Shown: positions 46,614-54,182 of the stretch, in pieces
Position numbering within the stretch: position 1 is the stretch's first letter
How the letters are laid out: each line of letters starts with the position of its first letter
Source of the DNA: Paraburkholderia tropica
GTDB taxonomy: Bacteria > Pseudomonadota > Gammaproteobacteria > Burkholderiales > Burkholderiaceae
Length of the DNA stretch: 64,000 bases
Reading direction: 5' to 3'
Assembly: GCF_914484835.1 (NCBI RefSeq)
Contig: NZ_CAJZAR010000049.1
Coordinates: forward strand, 62,001-126,000
The notes under the pieces: generated by a model
What the model was told of the DNA's origin: nothing
The model's database searches: none
What the model saw: only the letters and a program-made list of their open reading frames with translations
Program-made: the position numbers and the translations under genes

Positions 46614-48071
46614 GTGAACGCCAACGTCAATGTGGACAGGAACGCCGTGCAACGCCAGCAGGCCATCGACGCCGCGCTGCATCACTTCGATAGCGGCGAC
46701 TTCCTGCGCGACCTCGAACGCCGCGTGGCGTTTCGCACCGAAAGCCAGAACCCCGCGCAGGCCGACGCGCTGGGCGCCTATCTGAGCGACGAGATCGCGC
46801 CCGCGCTCGCGCAACTGGGCTTCACGAGCCGCCTCGCCGCGAATCCGGTGAACGCGCGCGCGCCGTTTCTGATCGCCGAACGCATCGAAGACCCGGCGCT
46901 GCCGACCGTGCTGACCTACGGTCACGGCGACGTGGTGCGCGGCTACGACGACCAGTGGCGCGCGGGCCTCGCGCCGTGGCGCGTGAGCGTCGAGGACGAC
47001 CGCTGGTACGGACGCGGCTGCGCCGACAACAAGGGCCAGCACTCGGTCAACTTCGCGGCGCTCGCGGCGGTGCTCGCGGCGCGCGAGGGCAAGCTCGGCT
47101 ACAACGTGAAAGTGATCTTCGAGACCGGCGAGGAAATCGGTTCGCCGGGTCTCGACGAAGTCTGCGCCGCCGAGCGCGACGCGCTGGCCGCGGATGTCTT
47201 CATCGCCTCCGATGGTCCGCGCGTGAGCGCGCAGCGCCCGACGATCTTCCTCGGCTCGCGCGGCGGCGTAACGTTCGAACTCCTGATCGATCTGCGCGAG
47301 GGCGCGCATCACTCGGGCAACTGGGGCGGCGCGCTGCGCAATCCGGCCATCGTGCTCTCGCATGCGATTGCGAGCCTCGTCGACCGGCAAGGCGCGATTG
47401 CCGTCGAGGGGCTGCGTCCGCCGCCCGTGCCCGCGAGCGTGCGCGCCGCGCTCGCCGACATCGAACTGGGCGGCGACGAGAACGCGCCCGCCGTCGACGC
47501 CGACTGGGGCGAGCCGGGCCTCACGCCCACCGAACGCGTGATCGCCTGGAACACGCTCGAAGTGCTCGCGTTCAAGTCCGGCAATCCCGATGCGCCCGTC
47601 AACGCGATTCCGCCGCGCGCGCAGGCGACTTGCCAATTGCGCTTCGTTGTGGGCACCGATTACCAGCGCGTGGGCGAGCATCTGGAGGCGCATTTCGCGC
47701 GGCTCGGTTTCGCCGACGTGCGCGTGCGCGTGACGCAGACGGCGGCCGCCACGCGTCTCGACCCCGACGACGCCTGGGTGCACTGGGCGCTCGATTCGCT
47801 GCGCGCGAGCACGGGCAAGAAGCCCGCGCTGCTGCCGAACCTGGGCGGCACGGTGCCGAACGACGTGTTCGCGGAAACGCTCGGCCTGCCGACGCTGTGG
47901 GTGCCGCATTCGTATCCCGCCTGCGCGCAGCACGCACCGAACGAGCATCTGCTCGGCAGCGTCGCGCGCGAGTCGCTCGCCGTGATGGCGGGACTCTGGT
48001 TCGATCTCGGCGAGGATGCGAAGCGTCTTGCGTCAGGTTCCGCGAGCGCTGAAAGCACCGCCGCCCGCTAG
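46614..48071 (+). CDS. M20-family metallopeptidase/amidohydrolase
   Basis: 485-residue zinc-dependent hydrolase of the M20 (ArgE/DapE/carboxypeptidase) family. Metal and catalytic motifs are visible: YGHGDVVRGYDDQW (first His and Asp), GRGCADNKGQHSVN (bridging Asp), ETGEEIGSPGLDE (Glu base and metal Glu) and the C-terminal YPACAQHAPNEH His. The start is taken as GTG 46614 with AAAGGAGACTTC upstream; the ATG at 46599 overlaps that binding site. Substrate unknown: dipeptides, N-acyl or N-carbamoyl amino acids are typical. It is followed 42 bp later by an MHS transporter that may import the substrate. Confidence 0.9.
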   Translation: MNANVNVDRNAVQRQQAIDAALHHFDSGDFLRDLERRVAFRTESQNPAQADALGAYLSDEIAPALAQLGFTSRLAANPVNARAPFLIAERIEDPALPTVLTYGHGDVVRGYDDQWRAGLAPWRVSVEDDRWYGRGCADNKGQHSVNFAALAAVLAAREGKLGYNVKVIFETGEEIGSPGLDEVCAAERDALAADVFIASDGPRVSAQRPTIFLGSRGGVTFELLIDLREGAHHSGNWGGALRNPAIVLSHAIASLVDRQGAIAVEGLRPPPVPASVRAALADIELGGDENAPAVDADWGEPGLTPTERVIAWNTLEVLAFKSGNPDAPVNAIPPRAQATCQLRFVVGTDYQRVGEHLEAHFARLGFADVRVRVTQTAAATRLDPDDAWVHWALDSLRASTGKKPALLPNLGGTVPNDVFAETLGLPTLWVPHSYPACAQHAPNEHLLGSVARESLAVMAGLWFDLGEDAKRLASGSASAESTAAR

Positions 48072-48113
48072 CCGTCATCGTCACTCTTGCCTGCGCCGCG
48101 CGCGCCCCACACC

Positions 48114-49391
48114 ATGTCCACGAAACGCACGCCCAGTCTCACGCAACTCGTCGTCGCCACGTCGGTCGGCAACGCGCTCGAATGGTTCGACATCGCGATT
48201 TACGGCTTTTTCGCGGTGTTTATCGGCAAGCACTTCTTTCCGGCCGCGAACGAGACCGCTTCGCTGCTGCTGACCTTCGGCGCGTTCGGCGCCTCGTATC
48301 TCGTGCGCCCGCTCGGCGGCATGGTGCTCGGCGCGTATGCCGACAGGCGCGGCCGCAAGGCGGCGCTGATGCTTTCGGTGAGCCTCATGATGCTCGGCAC
48401 GGCGATCATCGCGCTAGTGCCCGACTATGCCGCGATCGGCGTGGCCGCGCCGCTGCTCGTGCTGGCGGCGCGGCTCGTGCAGGGCTTCTCGGCGGGCGGC
48501 GAATTCGGCGCATCGACCGCATTGCTGATCGAGCACGCGCCGCATCGGCGCGGCTTTATCGCGAGCTGGCAGTTCGCGACGCAAGGGCTCGCGACCTTGC
48601 TGGCCGCCTCGTTCGGCTATGGCCTCGCGAAGTCGATGGCGCCCGCCGATCTTGCCGCGTGGGGCTGGCGTCTGCCGTTCTTTTTCGGCTTGTTGATCGG
48701 GCCGGTGGGTCTGTATCTGCGACGATTTCTTCAGGATGCCGAGGACTTCACCGAAGGCGAACGCAGCGAATCGCCGGTGCGCGCCGTATTCGCGCAGCAA
48801 AAGCGTCTCGTGCTGACATCGATTGGACTCCTGACGGTTTCGACGGCGGTGAATTATCTGCTGCAATACGTGCCGACCTTCGCGATCCGCGAACTGCATC
48901 TGCCGGCGGCCACGGGATTCGCGGCCACCATGCTGGGCGGCGTGATTCTCACGGTGGTCACGCCGTTCGCGGGCCTGCTCTCCGACCGCATCGGCCGACG
49001 CCGCCAGATGACGTGGATCGCGCTGCTGTTCGCCGTGAGCGCGTATCCGGGCTTCGTCTGGGCGACGGCAAGCGGCAGCGCGTCTTCGCTCTACGTGCTG
49101 ATCGCCTGGCTCGCCCTGCTGAAGTCGATCTACTTCGGCGCGCTGCCCGCGCTGATGGCCGAAATCTTTCCGCCCGCCACGCGCGCGACCGGCATGGCGA
49201 TCGGCTACAACGTGGGCGTGACGGTGTTCGGCGGCTTCACGCCCGCGATTGTCACGTGGCTGCTCGGGGCGACCGGCGACAAGAGCGCGCCCAGCTATTA
49301 CCTGATCCTCACGGCGACCATCAGCCTCGCTGCGCTCGCGTGGGTGAGCCGCGTGCCGATGGAGCCGCTGCCGCGCCGCGCGGCGGCGTGA
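48114..49391 (+). CDS. MFS transporter, metabolite:H+ symporter (MHS) family
   Basis: 425-residue 12-helix carrier. The N-terminal VVATSVGNALEWFDIAIYGF and the loop YADRRGRKAALM are signatures of the MHS family (citrate, proline/betaine, dicarboxylate:H+ symporters). It is probably co-transcribed with the M20 hydrolase and imports its substrate or exports/imports a product; the exact solute is unknown. The ATG at 48114 is preferred over one nine codons upstream because it gives a family-like start. Confidence 0.9.
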   Translation: MSTKRTPSLTQLVVATSVGNALEWFDIAIYGFFAVFIGKHFFPAANETASLLLTFGAFGASYLVRPLGGMVLGAYADRRGRKAALMLSVSLMMLGTAIIALVPDYAAIGVAAPLLVLAARLVQGFSAGGEFGASTALLIEHAPHRRGFIASWQFATQGLATLLAASFGYGLAKSMAPADLAAWGWRLPFFFGLLIGPVGLYLRRFLQDAEDFTEGERSESPVRAVFAQQKRLVLTSIGLLTVSTAVNYLLQYVPTFAIRELHLPAATGFAATMLGGVILTVVTPFAGLLSDRIGRRRQMTWIALLFAVSAYPGFVWATASGSASSLYVLIAWLALLKSIYFGALPALMAEIFPPATRATGMAIGYNVGVTVFGGFTPAIVTWLLGATGDKSAPSYYLILTATISLAALAWVSRVPMEPLPRRAAA

Positions 49392-49526
49392 CAGTCGCCA
49401 GCGACGCGAGCGACGCCAGCGCCGCGAGCGGCGCGCACGGACTTCACGCTGTCACCGCCGATGTGTTAGGTTGTCCGACGATGCGCGCGTCGGCGCGGGC
49501 CGAGCCGCGCGGCGAAAGGACAGGGC

Positions 49527-50315
49527 ATGCAGACAACCGAACTCAGCGACTGGAATCAGTTCATGTCGCTCACCACGCAACTCGACGGGTGGGCGTTTCG
49601 CGGGCAGCAGAATGCGCAATGGCGGCTGGAAAGCTCGCTGTCGCGCTATATGCGCGACTATGTGGGCGACCACGAGCAATGGCGCTCGCGCGAGGAGCGC
49701 GCGATTCGCGTGTTCCGCCGCAAGGCGCATAACTTTCTCGCGCATCCCGCGATACTCGAAGACGACCTGCGCTGCCTCGCGCTGATGCAGCACCACGGCG
49801 CGCCCACGCGTCTGCTCGACTTCACCAAGAGCCCGTTCGTGGCCGCGTTCTTCGCGCTCGAACGCGCGACCGGCGACGCGGCCGTGTACGCGCTCAATAC
49901 GCCCGCGCTCTGGAATAATCGCGCGCGTCCGAAAACCGATCCCGTGCTCACACGCGACGTAATCGATCCGCGCGTGCCCGGCCACTTCGAACGCTATTTC
50001 TTCTGCAATACGAACGAAATTCTCTGGTCCGGCGAGCCGACCGAAATGGACGACCGGCTGGTCGCGCAGTCGGGCACCTTCGTGGTGCCGGGCGTGATCG
50101 ATAAACCGCTTCAGGCCATTCTCGATGGCTATGAGAGCAACGAAGAACTGCTGCATCAGATCGTGCTGCCCGCGCGCATCCGCATGGACGCGATGAAGTG
50201 GCTGTATCGGATGAATATCACCAACGCCTCGCTGTTTCCGGGCCTCGATGGGCTTGCGCGCTCGATTGGCGTGGAACTGGAGATCGTGTGGTCGGGGATG
50301 ATGCAGGCGCAGTGA
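49527..50315 (+). CDS. FRG-domain protein
   Basis: 262-residue soluble protein with the FRG motif early (WAFRGQQNAQWRLESSLSR, about residues 22-40) and the second family block LALMQHHGAPTRLLDFTKSP followed by VAAFFALERATGDAAVYALN. FRG domains are named for the Phe-Arg-Gly motif; their molecular function is poorly known, and they occur in host-defence and stress contexts. AAGGACAGGGC precedes the ATG. The gene is monocistronic, with no toxin-antitoxin or defence partner visible, and is followed by an AT-rich gap. Confidence 0.88.
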   Translation: MQTTELSDWNQFMSLTTQLDGWAFRGQQNAQWRLESSLSRYMRDYVGDHEQWRSREERAIRVFRRKAHNFLAHPAILEDDLRCLALMQHHGAPTRLLDFTKSPFVAAFFALERATGDAAVYALNTPALWNNRARPKTDPVLTRDVIDPRVPGHFERYFFCNTNEILWSGEPTEMDDRLVAQSGTFVVPGVIDKPLQAILDGYESNEELLHQIVLPARIRMDAMKWLYRMNITNASLFPGLDGLARSIGVELEIVWSGMMQAQ

Positions 50316-50632
50316 ACGGAGCCGGGTTTGCGATTGGGCGTCTTCTCCTGGCGCACCAAACGTTAAATGCGTTTTGACTATTAAATCGCATAATTATTGG
50401 CAATAGCTATTGTCCGAAAAAGGCGCCGGCGAGCTAATTGCAAAGGCGCGATTTGAGTTTGCGCTACATTTTTTGAACCGCGTGCCGGGGAATGCGCGTG
50501 GCGATTGAGCGCCGCGCGCGAATGCCATTACAATGCGGCCCGGGGAAAGCAATGCTGCGCGCGTGAATGCGCAAGGTTGAATTAAAAGACGGCATTGACT
50601 CCGTTCAAATCCGCTCGCTGATTCAAAATAAT
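50316..50632. promoter_or_regulatory. 317-bp AT-rich region before homospermidine synthase
   Basis: 50360-50480 is far more AT-rich than its flanks. It includes TTGACT (about 50374-50379) without a well-spaced -10, and the perfect 12-bp palindrome CAATAGCTATTG at 50401-50412, a likely operator. No gene is recognised; the hss promoter should lie here. Confidence 0.5.
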
Positions 50633-52114
50633 ATGTCTGATACGGTTCGCATCGTCATGGTCGGCTTCGGCAATATCGGGCAGGCCGTGGTGCCGTTGCT
50701 GCACGCGCATTTTCCCGGTTGTCACGTTATCGCACTCGACCAGAACCGCGACGCCATTCGCAGGGCGCGTGCGGCGAGCATGGGTGTCGAACTGATTCAG
50801 TGCCGCGTCGACGCGCTCAATTTTTCTCAGGCCATCGCGCCGCATCTGCGGGCCGAGGATTTTCTGCTGAATCTTGCTCCCGCGGTGAGCAGTTGCGCCT
50901 TGCTCGCGCTCGCGCAATCGTGCGGCGCGTTCTATCTCGATACCGGGATCGAACCTTGGGCGTATGCGTTGTCGAACGAGTCCGCCGACGCCACCAGCAA
51001 TCACGCCTTGCGCGAGGCGATGCTGACCGTGCAGCGTGCGCGCCCCGGCACGCAAACCGCGCTGGTCGCGCACGGCGCGAATCCGGGTTTCGTTTCGCTG
51101 CTGGTGAAGCGTGCGCTGCTCGAACTCGCGCGCGTGCTCGAACCATCGCGAGCGGACGATCACCGCGTGCCGCGTACGCGGCAGCAATGGGCCGCGCTCG
51201 CGCAGGCGCTCGACGTGCGCGTGATCCAGATTTCCGAATCCGATACGCAGCGAGCCGACACGCCGCGCGCCGCCGACGAATTCGTCAACACCTGGTCGGT
51301 CGAGGGCTTCGCGACCGAATGCCTGCAACCCGTCGAGATCGGCTGGGGCACGCATGAGCGTGTCTTGCCCGCAGGCGCGCGCCGCTGGCGCGATGGCTCG
51401 CAGGCGGCCATTCAACTCGCGCAGCGCGGCCACGAAATCGCGGTGCAGACCTGGACGCCACTGCGCGGCCCGCTCACGGCTTGCATCCTCACGCACAACG
51501 AGTCGATTTCGATCGCGGAGTACTTCACCGCGCCGGTCGAGGACGGGCGCGCAGGCGAAGTCTGGCGGCCGACCGTCTACTACGCCTATCGCCCGTGCGC
51601 GGACGCCGTCGGTTCGATGGCGCTGCTCGGCGAGATGAACGAGATGGGCGAGATGGACAAGATGGACAAGATGGACAAGATGGGCGAGACCGGCGGCAAC
51701 TGGCGCGAACGCGTGATGAAGGACGAGATCGTCGCGGGCGAAGACGAACTGGGCGTACTCGTGATGAGCGGGCGCGGCCAGTCGGTCTGGTTCGGCTCCG
51801 CCTTGTCGATCGCGCGTGCCCGCGAACTGGCGCCGTACAACAACGCGACGAGCTTGCAGGTGGCGTCGAGCATCGTCGCGGGCATGCAGTGGATGCGCGA
51901 GCACCCGCGCGAAGGCATCGTCGAATCCGACGCCATCGACGACGAAGCCGCATTCGAACGCGCGCGTCCTTACTGGGAGCCGATGCAATGCGCGACGACA
52001 GCGTGGCGGCCCGAACCCGCCTCACCCGCGCTCACCTTCGACGAATTTCTCCTGCCCGGCCGCACGCTGGCGACGCCGGACTCGCCCGATCCGGCGCTCG
52101 CGCACGCGGCTTGA
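50633..52114 (+). CDS. hss: Homospermidine synthase
   Basis: 493-residue NAD-dependent enzyme, expected to make sym-homospermidine from putrescine (and/or spermidine). The N-terminal Rossmann motif is IVMVGFGNIGQAVVPLL. Family segments include NLAPAVSSCALLALAQSCGA, YLDTGIEPWAY, HGANPGFVSLLVK, and MKDEIVAGEDELGVLVMSG near the C terminus. Between SMALLGEM and NWRERVMKDE there is a Met/Asp/Lys-rich tandem repeat (residues 334-351) that looks inserted relative to the family. The ATG at 50633 starts at the conserved strand, but the ribosome binding site is weak; an ATG at 50567 is possible. It leads an apparent operon with an ATP-grasp ligase and a YgiB-like gene. Confidence 0.93.
   Translation: MSDTVRIVMVGFGNIGQAVVPLLHAHFPGCHVIALDQNRDAIRRARAASMGVELIQCRVDALNFSQAIAPHLRAEDFLLNLAPAVSSCALLALAQSCGAFYLDTGIEPWAYALSNESADATSNHALREAMLTVQRARPGTQTALVAHGANPGFVSLLVKRALLELARVLEPSRADDHRVPRTRQQWAALAQALDVRVIQISESDTQRADTPRAADEFVNTWSVEGFATECLQPVEIGWGTHERVLPAGARRWRDGSQAAIQLAQRGHEIAVQTWTPLRGPLTACILTHNESISIAEYFTAPVEDGRAGEVWRPTVYYAYRPCADAVGSMALLGEMNEMGEMDKMDKMDKMGETGGNWRERVMKDEIVAGEDELGVLVMSGRGQSVWFGSALSIARARELAPYNNATSLQVASSIVAGMQWMREHPREGIVESDAIDDEAAFERARPYWEPMQCATTAWRPEPASPALTFDEFLLPGRTLATPDSPDPALAHAA
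51632..51685 (+). repeat. Coding 9-bp tandem repeat inside hss
   Basis: Six consecutive 9-nt units of the form (G/A)AG-ATG-(A/G)(A/G)C encode Glu/Lys-Met-Asn/Gly/Asp. Two exact AAGATGGAC units are adjacent at 51659-51676. Length changes by one unit would keep the frame. Confidence 0.93.
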
Positions 52115-52139
52115 TCATCGCCATTCCACACTCGACACC

Positions 52140-53324
52140 ATGCAACGTATCCGCCAGATTCCACGCCGGGGCTGGCCCGCGCGCCTCGAATCGATTGGGT
52201 TTCACTTTCACTCGCTCGACGAGCACGACGTGCCGCAAGCGGTGGACGACCACACCTTCGTGTACTGGCGCGAGGACCACGCCTATCGGTTTTCATCGGA
52301 AGAAGTCGAGCGCATCTACGCGGCGGCGCTGGAGCTCAACCAGCGCTGTCTCGACGCGGTCGAGCACGTGATCACGAAGCGCGACTTCGCGCGCCTCGGC
52401 ATTGCCGCGCCGATGGGCGACTGGATCACGCAATCGTGGGAGCGTGACGACCCCACGCTGTATGGGCGTTTCGATTTCACGCTCGACGCGCTCGGCACGC
52501 CGAAGATGTTCGAGTACAACGCCGACACGCCCACCTCGATCATCGAGGCGAGCCTCGCGCAATGGTTCTGGAAGCAGGATGTGCGCCCCGAGGCCGACCA
52601 GTTCAACAGCCTGCACGAAGCGCTGATCGAGCGCTGGCGCGCGCTGCGCGCGCATTACCGCGACATCGATCTGCTGCATTTCGCCTGCATGTTCGACAGC
52701 CAGGAAGATGTCTGCAACGTCGAATATCTGATGGATACGGCGGTGCAGGCGGGCTGGTCGGTCAAGCTGATCGCGATGCAGGACATCGGCAACGACGGCT
52801 GCGGCCAGTTCATCGACCTCGAAGGGCGCGTGATCCGGCTGATGTTCAAGCTGTATCCGTGGGAGTGGCTGGCCGGTTCCGATTACGGCGGCGAATTGCT
52901 CAAGGATCGCTGCGCCTGGGTCGAGCCGCCGTGGAAGATGATTCTGGCGAACAAGGGCATCTTGCCGATCCTCTGGGAGCTGTTTCCGCATCATCCGAAC
53001 CTGCTCGAAGCGTCGTTCGATGCCGCGCGCTTCGCGGGGCGTCCGCATGCGAAGAAGCCGCTGCTGTCGCGTGAAGGCGCGAACGTCACGCTCATGACGC
53101 CGGACGGCGTGATCGAGCGCGGCGGCGATTACGGGGCGGAGGGTTTCGTCTATCAGGACTACATGCCGTGTCCGCGCATCGGGACGGCGGAGGGCGAGCG
53201 CTTCGTCACGCTCGGCGCCTGGATCGTGGACGACACGCCCGTCGGGCTCTGCGTGCGCGAGCAGGCGTCGCTGATCGCGAGCAATACCTCATGGTTCGTG
53301 CCGCACTATTTCGTGGCGGAGTGA
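52140..53324 (+). CDS. Glutathionylspermidine-synthase-like ATP-grasp ligase (YgiC/YjfC-type)
   Basis: 394-residue protein matching the synthetase (ATP-grasp) domain of glutathionylspermidine synthase without the amidase domain, as in E. coli YgiC and YjfC. Visible blocks are FTLDALGTPKMFEYNADTPT, EASLAQWFWKQ, LLHFACMFDSQEDVCNVEYL, EPPWKMILANKGILPILWEL, LLSREGANVTLMTPDG and FVYQDYMPCPRI; these include ATP/Mg ligand candidates (ExNxDxP and the KK/SREG region). It should join a carboxylate to an amine, probably a polyamine. It starts 25 bp after hss, and a YgiB-like gene follows at 37 bp, so the cassette pairs polyamine synthesis with a ligase. Confidence 0.9.
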   Translation: MQRIRQIPRRGWPARLESIGFHFHSLDEHDVPQAVDDHTFVYWREDHAYRFSSEEVERIYAAALELNQRCLDAVEHVITKRDFARLGIAAPMGDWITQSWERDDPTLYGRFDFTLDALGTPKMFEYNADTPTSIIEASLAQWFWKQDVRPEADQFNSLHEALIERWRALRAHYRDIDLLHFACMFDSQEDVCNVEYLMDTAVQAGWSVKLIAMQDIGNDGCGQFIDLEGRVIRLMFKLYPWEWLAGSDYGGELLKDRCAWVEPPWKMILANKGILPILWELFPHHPNLLEASFDAARFAGRPHAKKPLLSREGANVTLMTPDGVIERGGDYGAEGFVYQDYMPCPRIGTAEGERFVTLGAWIVDDTPVGLCVREQASLIASNTSWFVPHYFVAE

Positions 53325-53361
53325 AGGCGTTGAAACATCATTCGGGAAGACCTGGCAAGCC

Positions 53362-54156
53362 ATGAGCAAGCGAAACAACAAGAACGCGTCGAATGGCGCG
53401 AAGCAGGCACGCCGTGCGCCGCTGGAGAGCGGTTCGCGCCGCCCGGCGTCGAGTAGCGGTGGCGCGGGCAAGGGCGCGCCCACGCCCACGCCGCCCGCGC
53501 GTGGCAACTCGAACATGCTGACGCTCGTGCTGATCGGCGTGGGCGGCGCTGTTGCGCTGGGCATGATGCTGCACGCCTGTACCGATGACGACGACGACGA
53601 TCAGGCCGCGCAGGTCGAGCAGGTCGAGCGCGCGCGTTACGACTCGCAGGCCGCGTGTCTGGCGGACTGGAATCAGCCGTCCGATTGCGGTTTCGTCTGC
53701 GAGGCGCCGGACGCGTCCGGCACGGCGGCGAACGGCGCCAGCGCCGCGCTCGCGTCCGCCAGCGACGCGGCGATCGACAGCGGCCTCGCACCGAACACGA
53801 GCGCGTGCGCGCAGACGGCCGCCAGCACGCAGACGAGCGGCGGCGGCCATGGCTATGGCGGCGGTGGCGGCGGGCATTCGAGTTTCGTCTACGCAGGCCA
53901 TTGGTACGGCCCGTACTACACGCAGGCCGGCACGGTCTATCACGCCAACGGCACGCAAACCCGCGACGCCCCAAGCGGCCCGCTGCACGGAACCGCCTCC
54001 TCGCTGCTCGTGCGATCGAGTTCGCTACACGCGGGGAGCGACGTGTTTAGCCGTTCGCCGCGTTCGGTCTCGGTCAGCGAAGGCCGCGCCATTTCGCGTG
54101 GCGGGTTCACGTCGGGGCACGGCGGCGGGGGCGGTCACGGTTCGCGCGGCGGCTGA
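53362..54156 (+). CDS. YgiB/DUF1190-like membrane-anchored protein
   Basis: 264-residue protein with a basic, low-complexity cytoplasmic N terminus (about residues 1-50), one hydrophobic segment (MLTLVLIGVGGAVALGMML) ending in LHAC, a lipobox-like site, and then an acidic run. Two CxxxW/C-type segments (SQAACLADWNQPSDCGFVCE) recall YgiB, as do a Gly/His/Tyr-rich region and a C-terminal RGGF-type tail. Gene order next to a YgiC-like ligase supports this assignment, since ygiB and ygiC are neighbours in E. coli. No enzymatic motif is seen. It could be a periplasmic partner or acceptor for the ligase product; this is inference. Confidence 0.75.
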   Translation: MSKRNNKNASNGAKQARRAPLESGSRRPASSSGGAGKGAPTPTPPARGNSNMLTLVLIGVGGAVALGMMLHACTDDDDDDQAAQVEQVERARYDSQAACLADWNQPSDCGFVCEAPDASGTAANGASAALASASDAAIDSGLAPNTSACAQTAASTQTSGGGHGYGGGGGGHSSFVYAGHWYGPYYTQAGTVYHANGTQTRDAPSGPLHGTASSLLVRSSSLHAGSDVFSRSPRSVSVSEGRAISRGGFTSGHGGGGGHGSRGG

Positions 54157-54182
54157 ACGCCGCGCCGTCTCGCACGCAACGC

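Noticed and set aside
46428-47948. Upstream extension of the LysR gene at 45519
   Set aside because: The extra residues are His/Arg-rich and antisense to the M20 peptidase; the LysR HTH starts at 46427.
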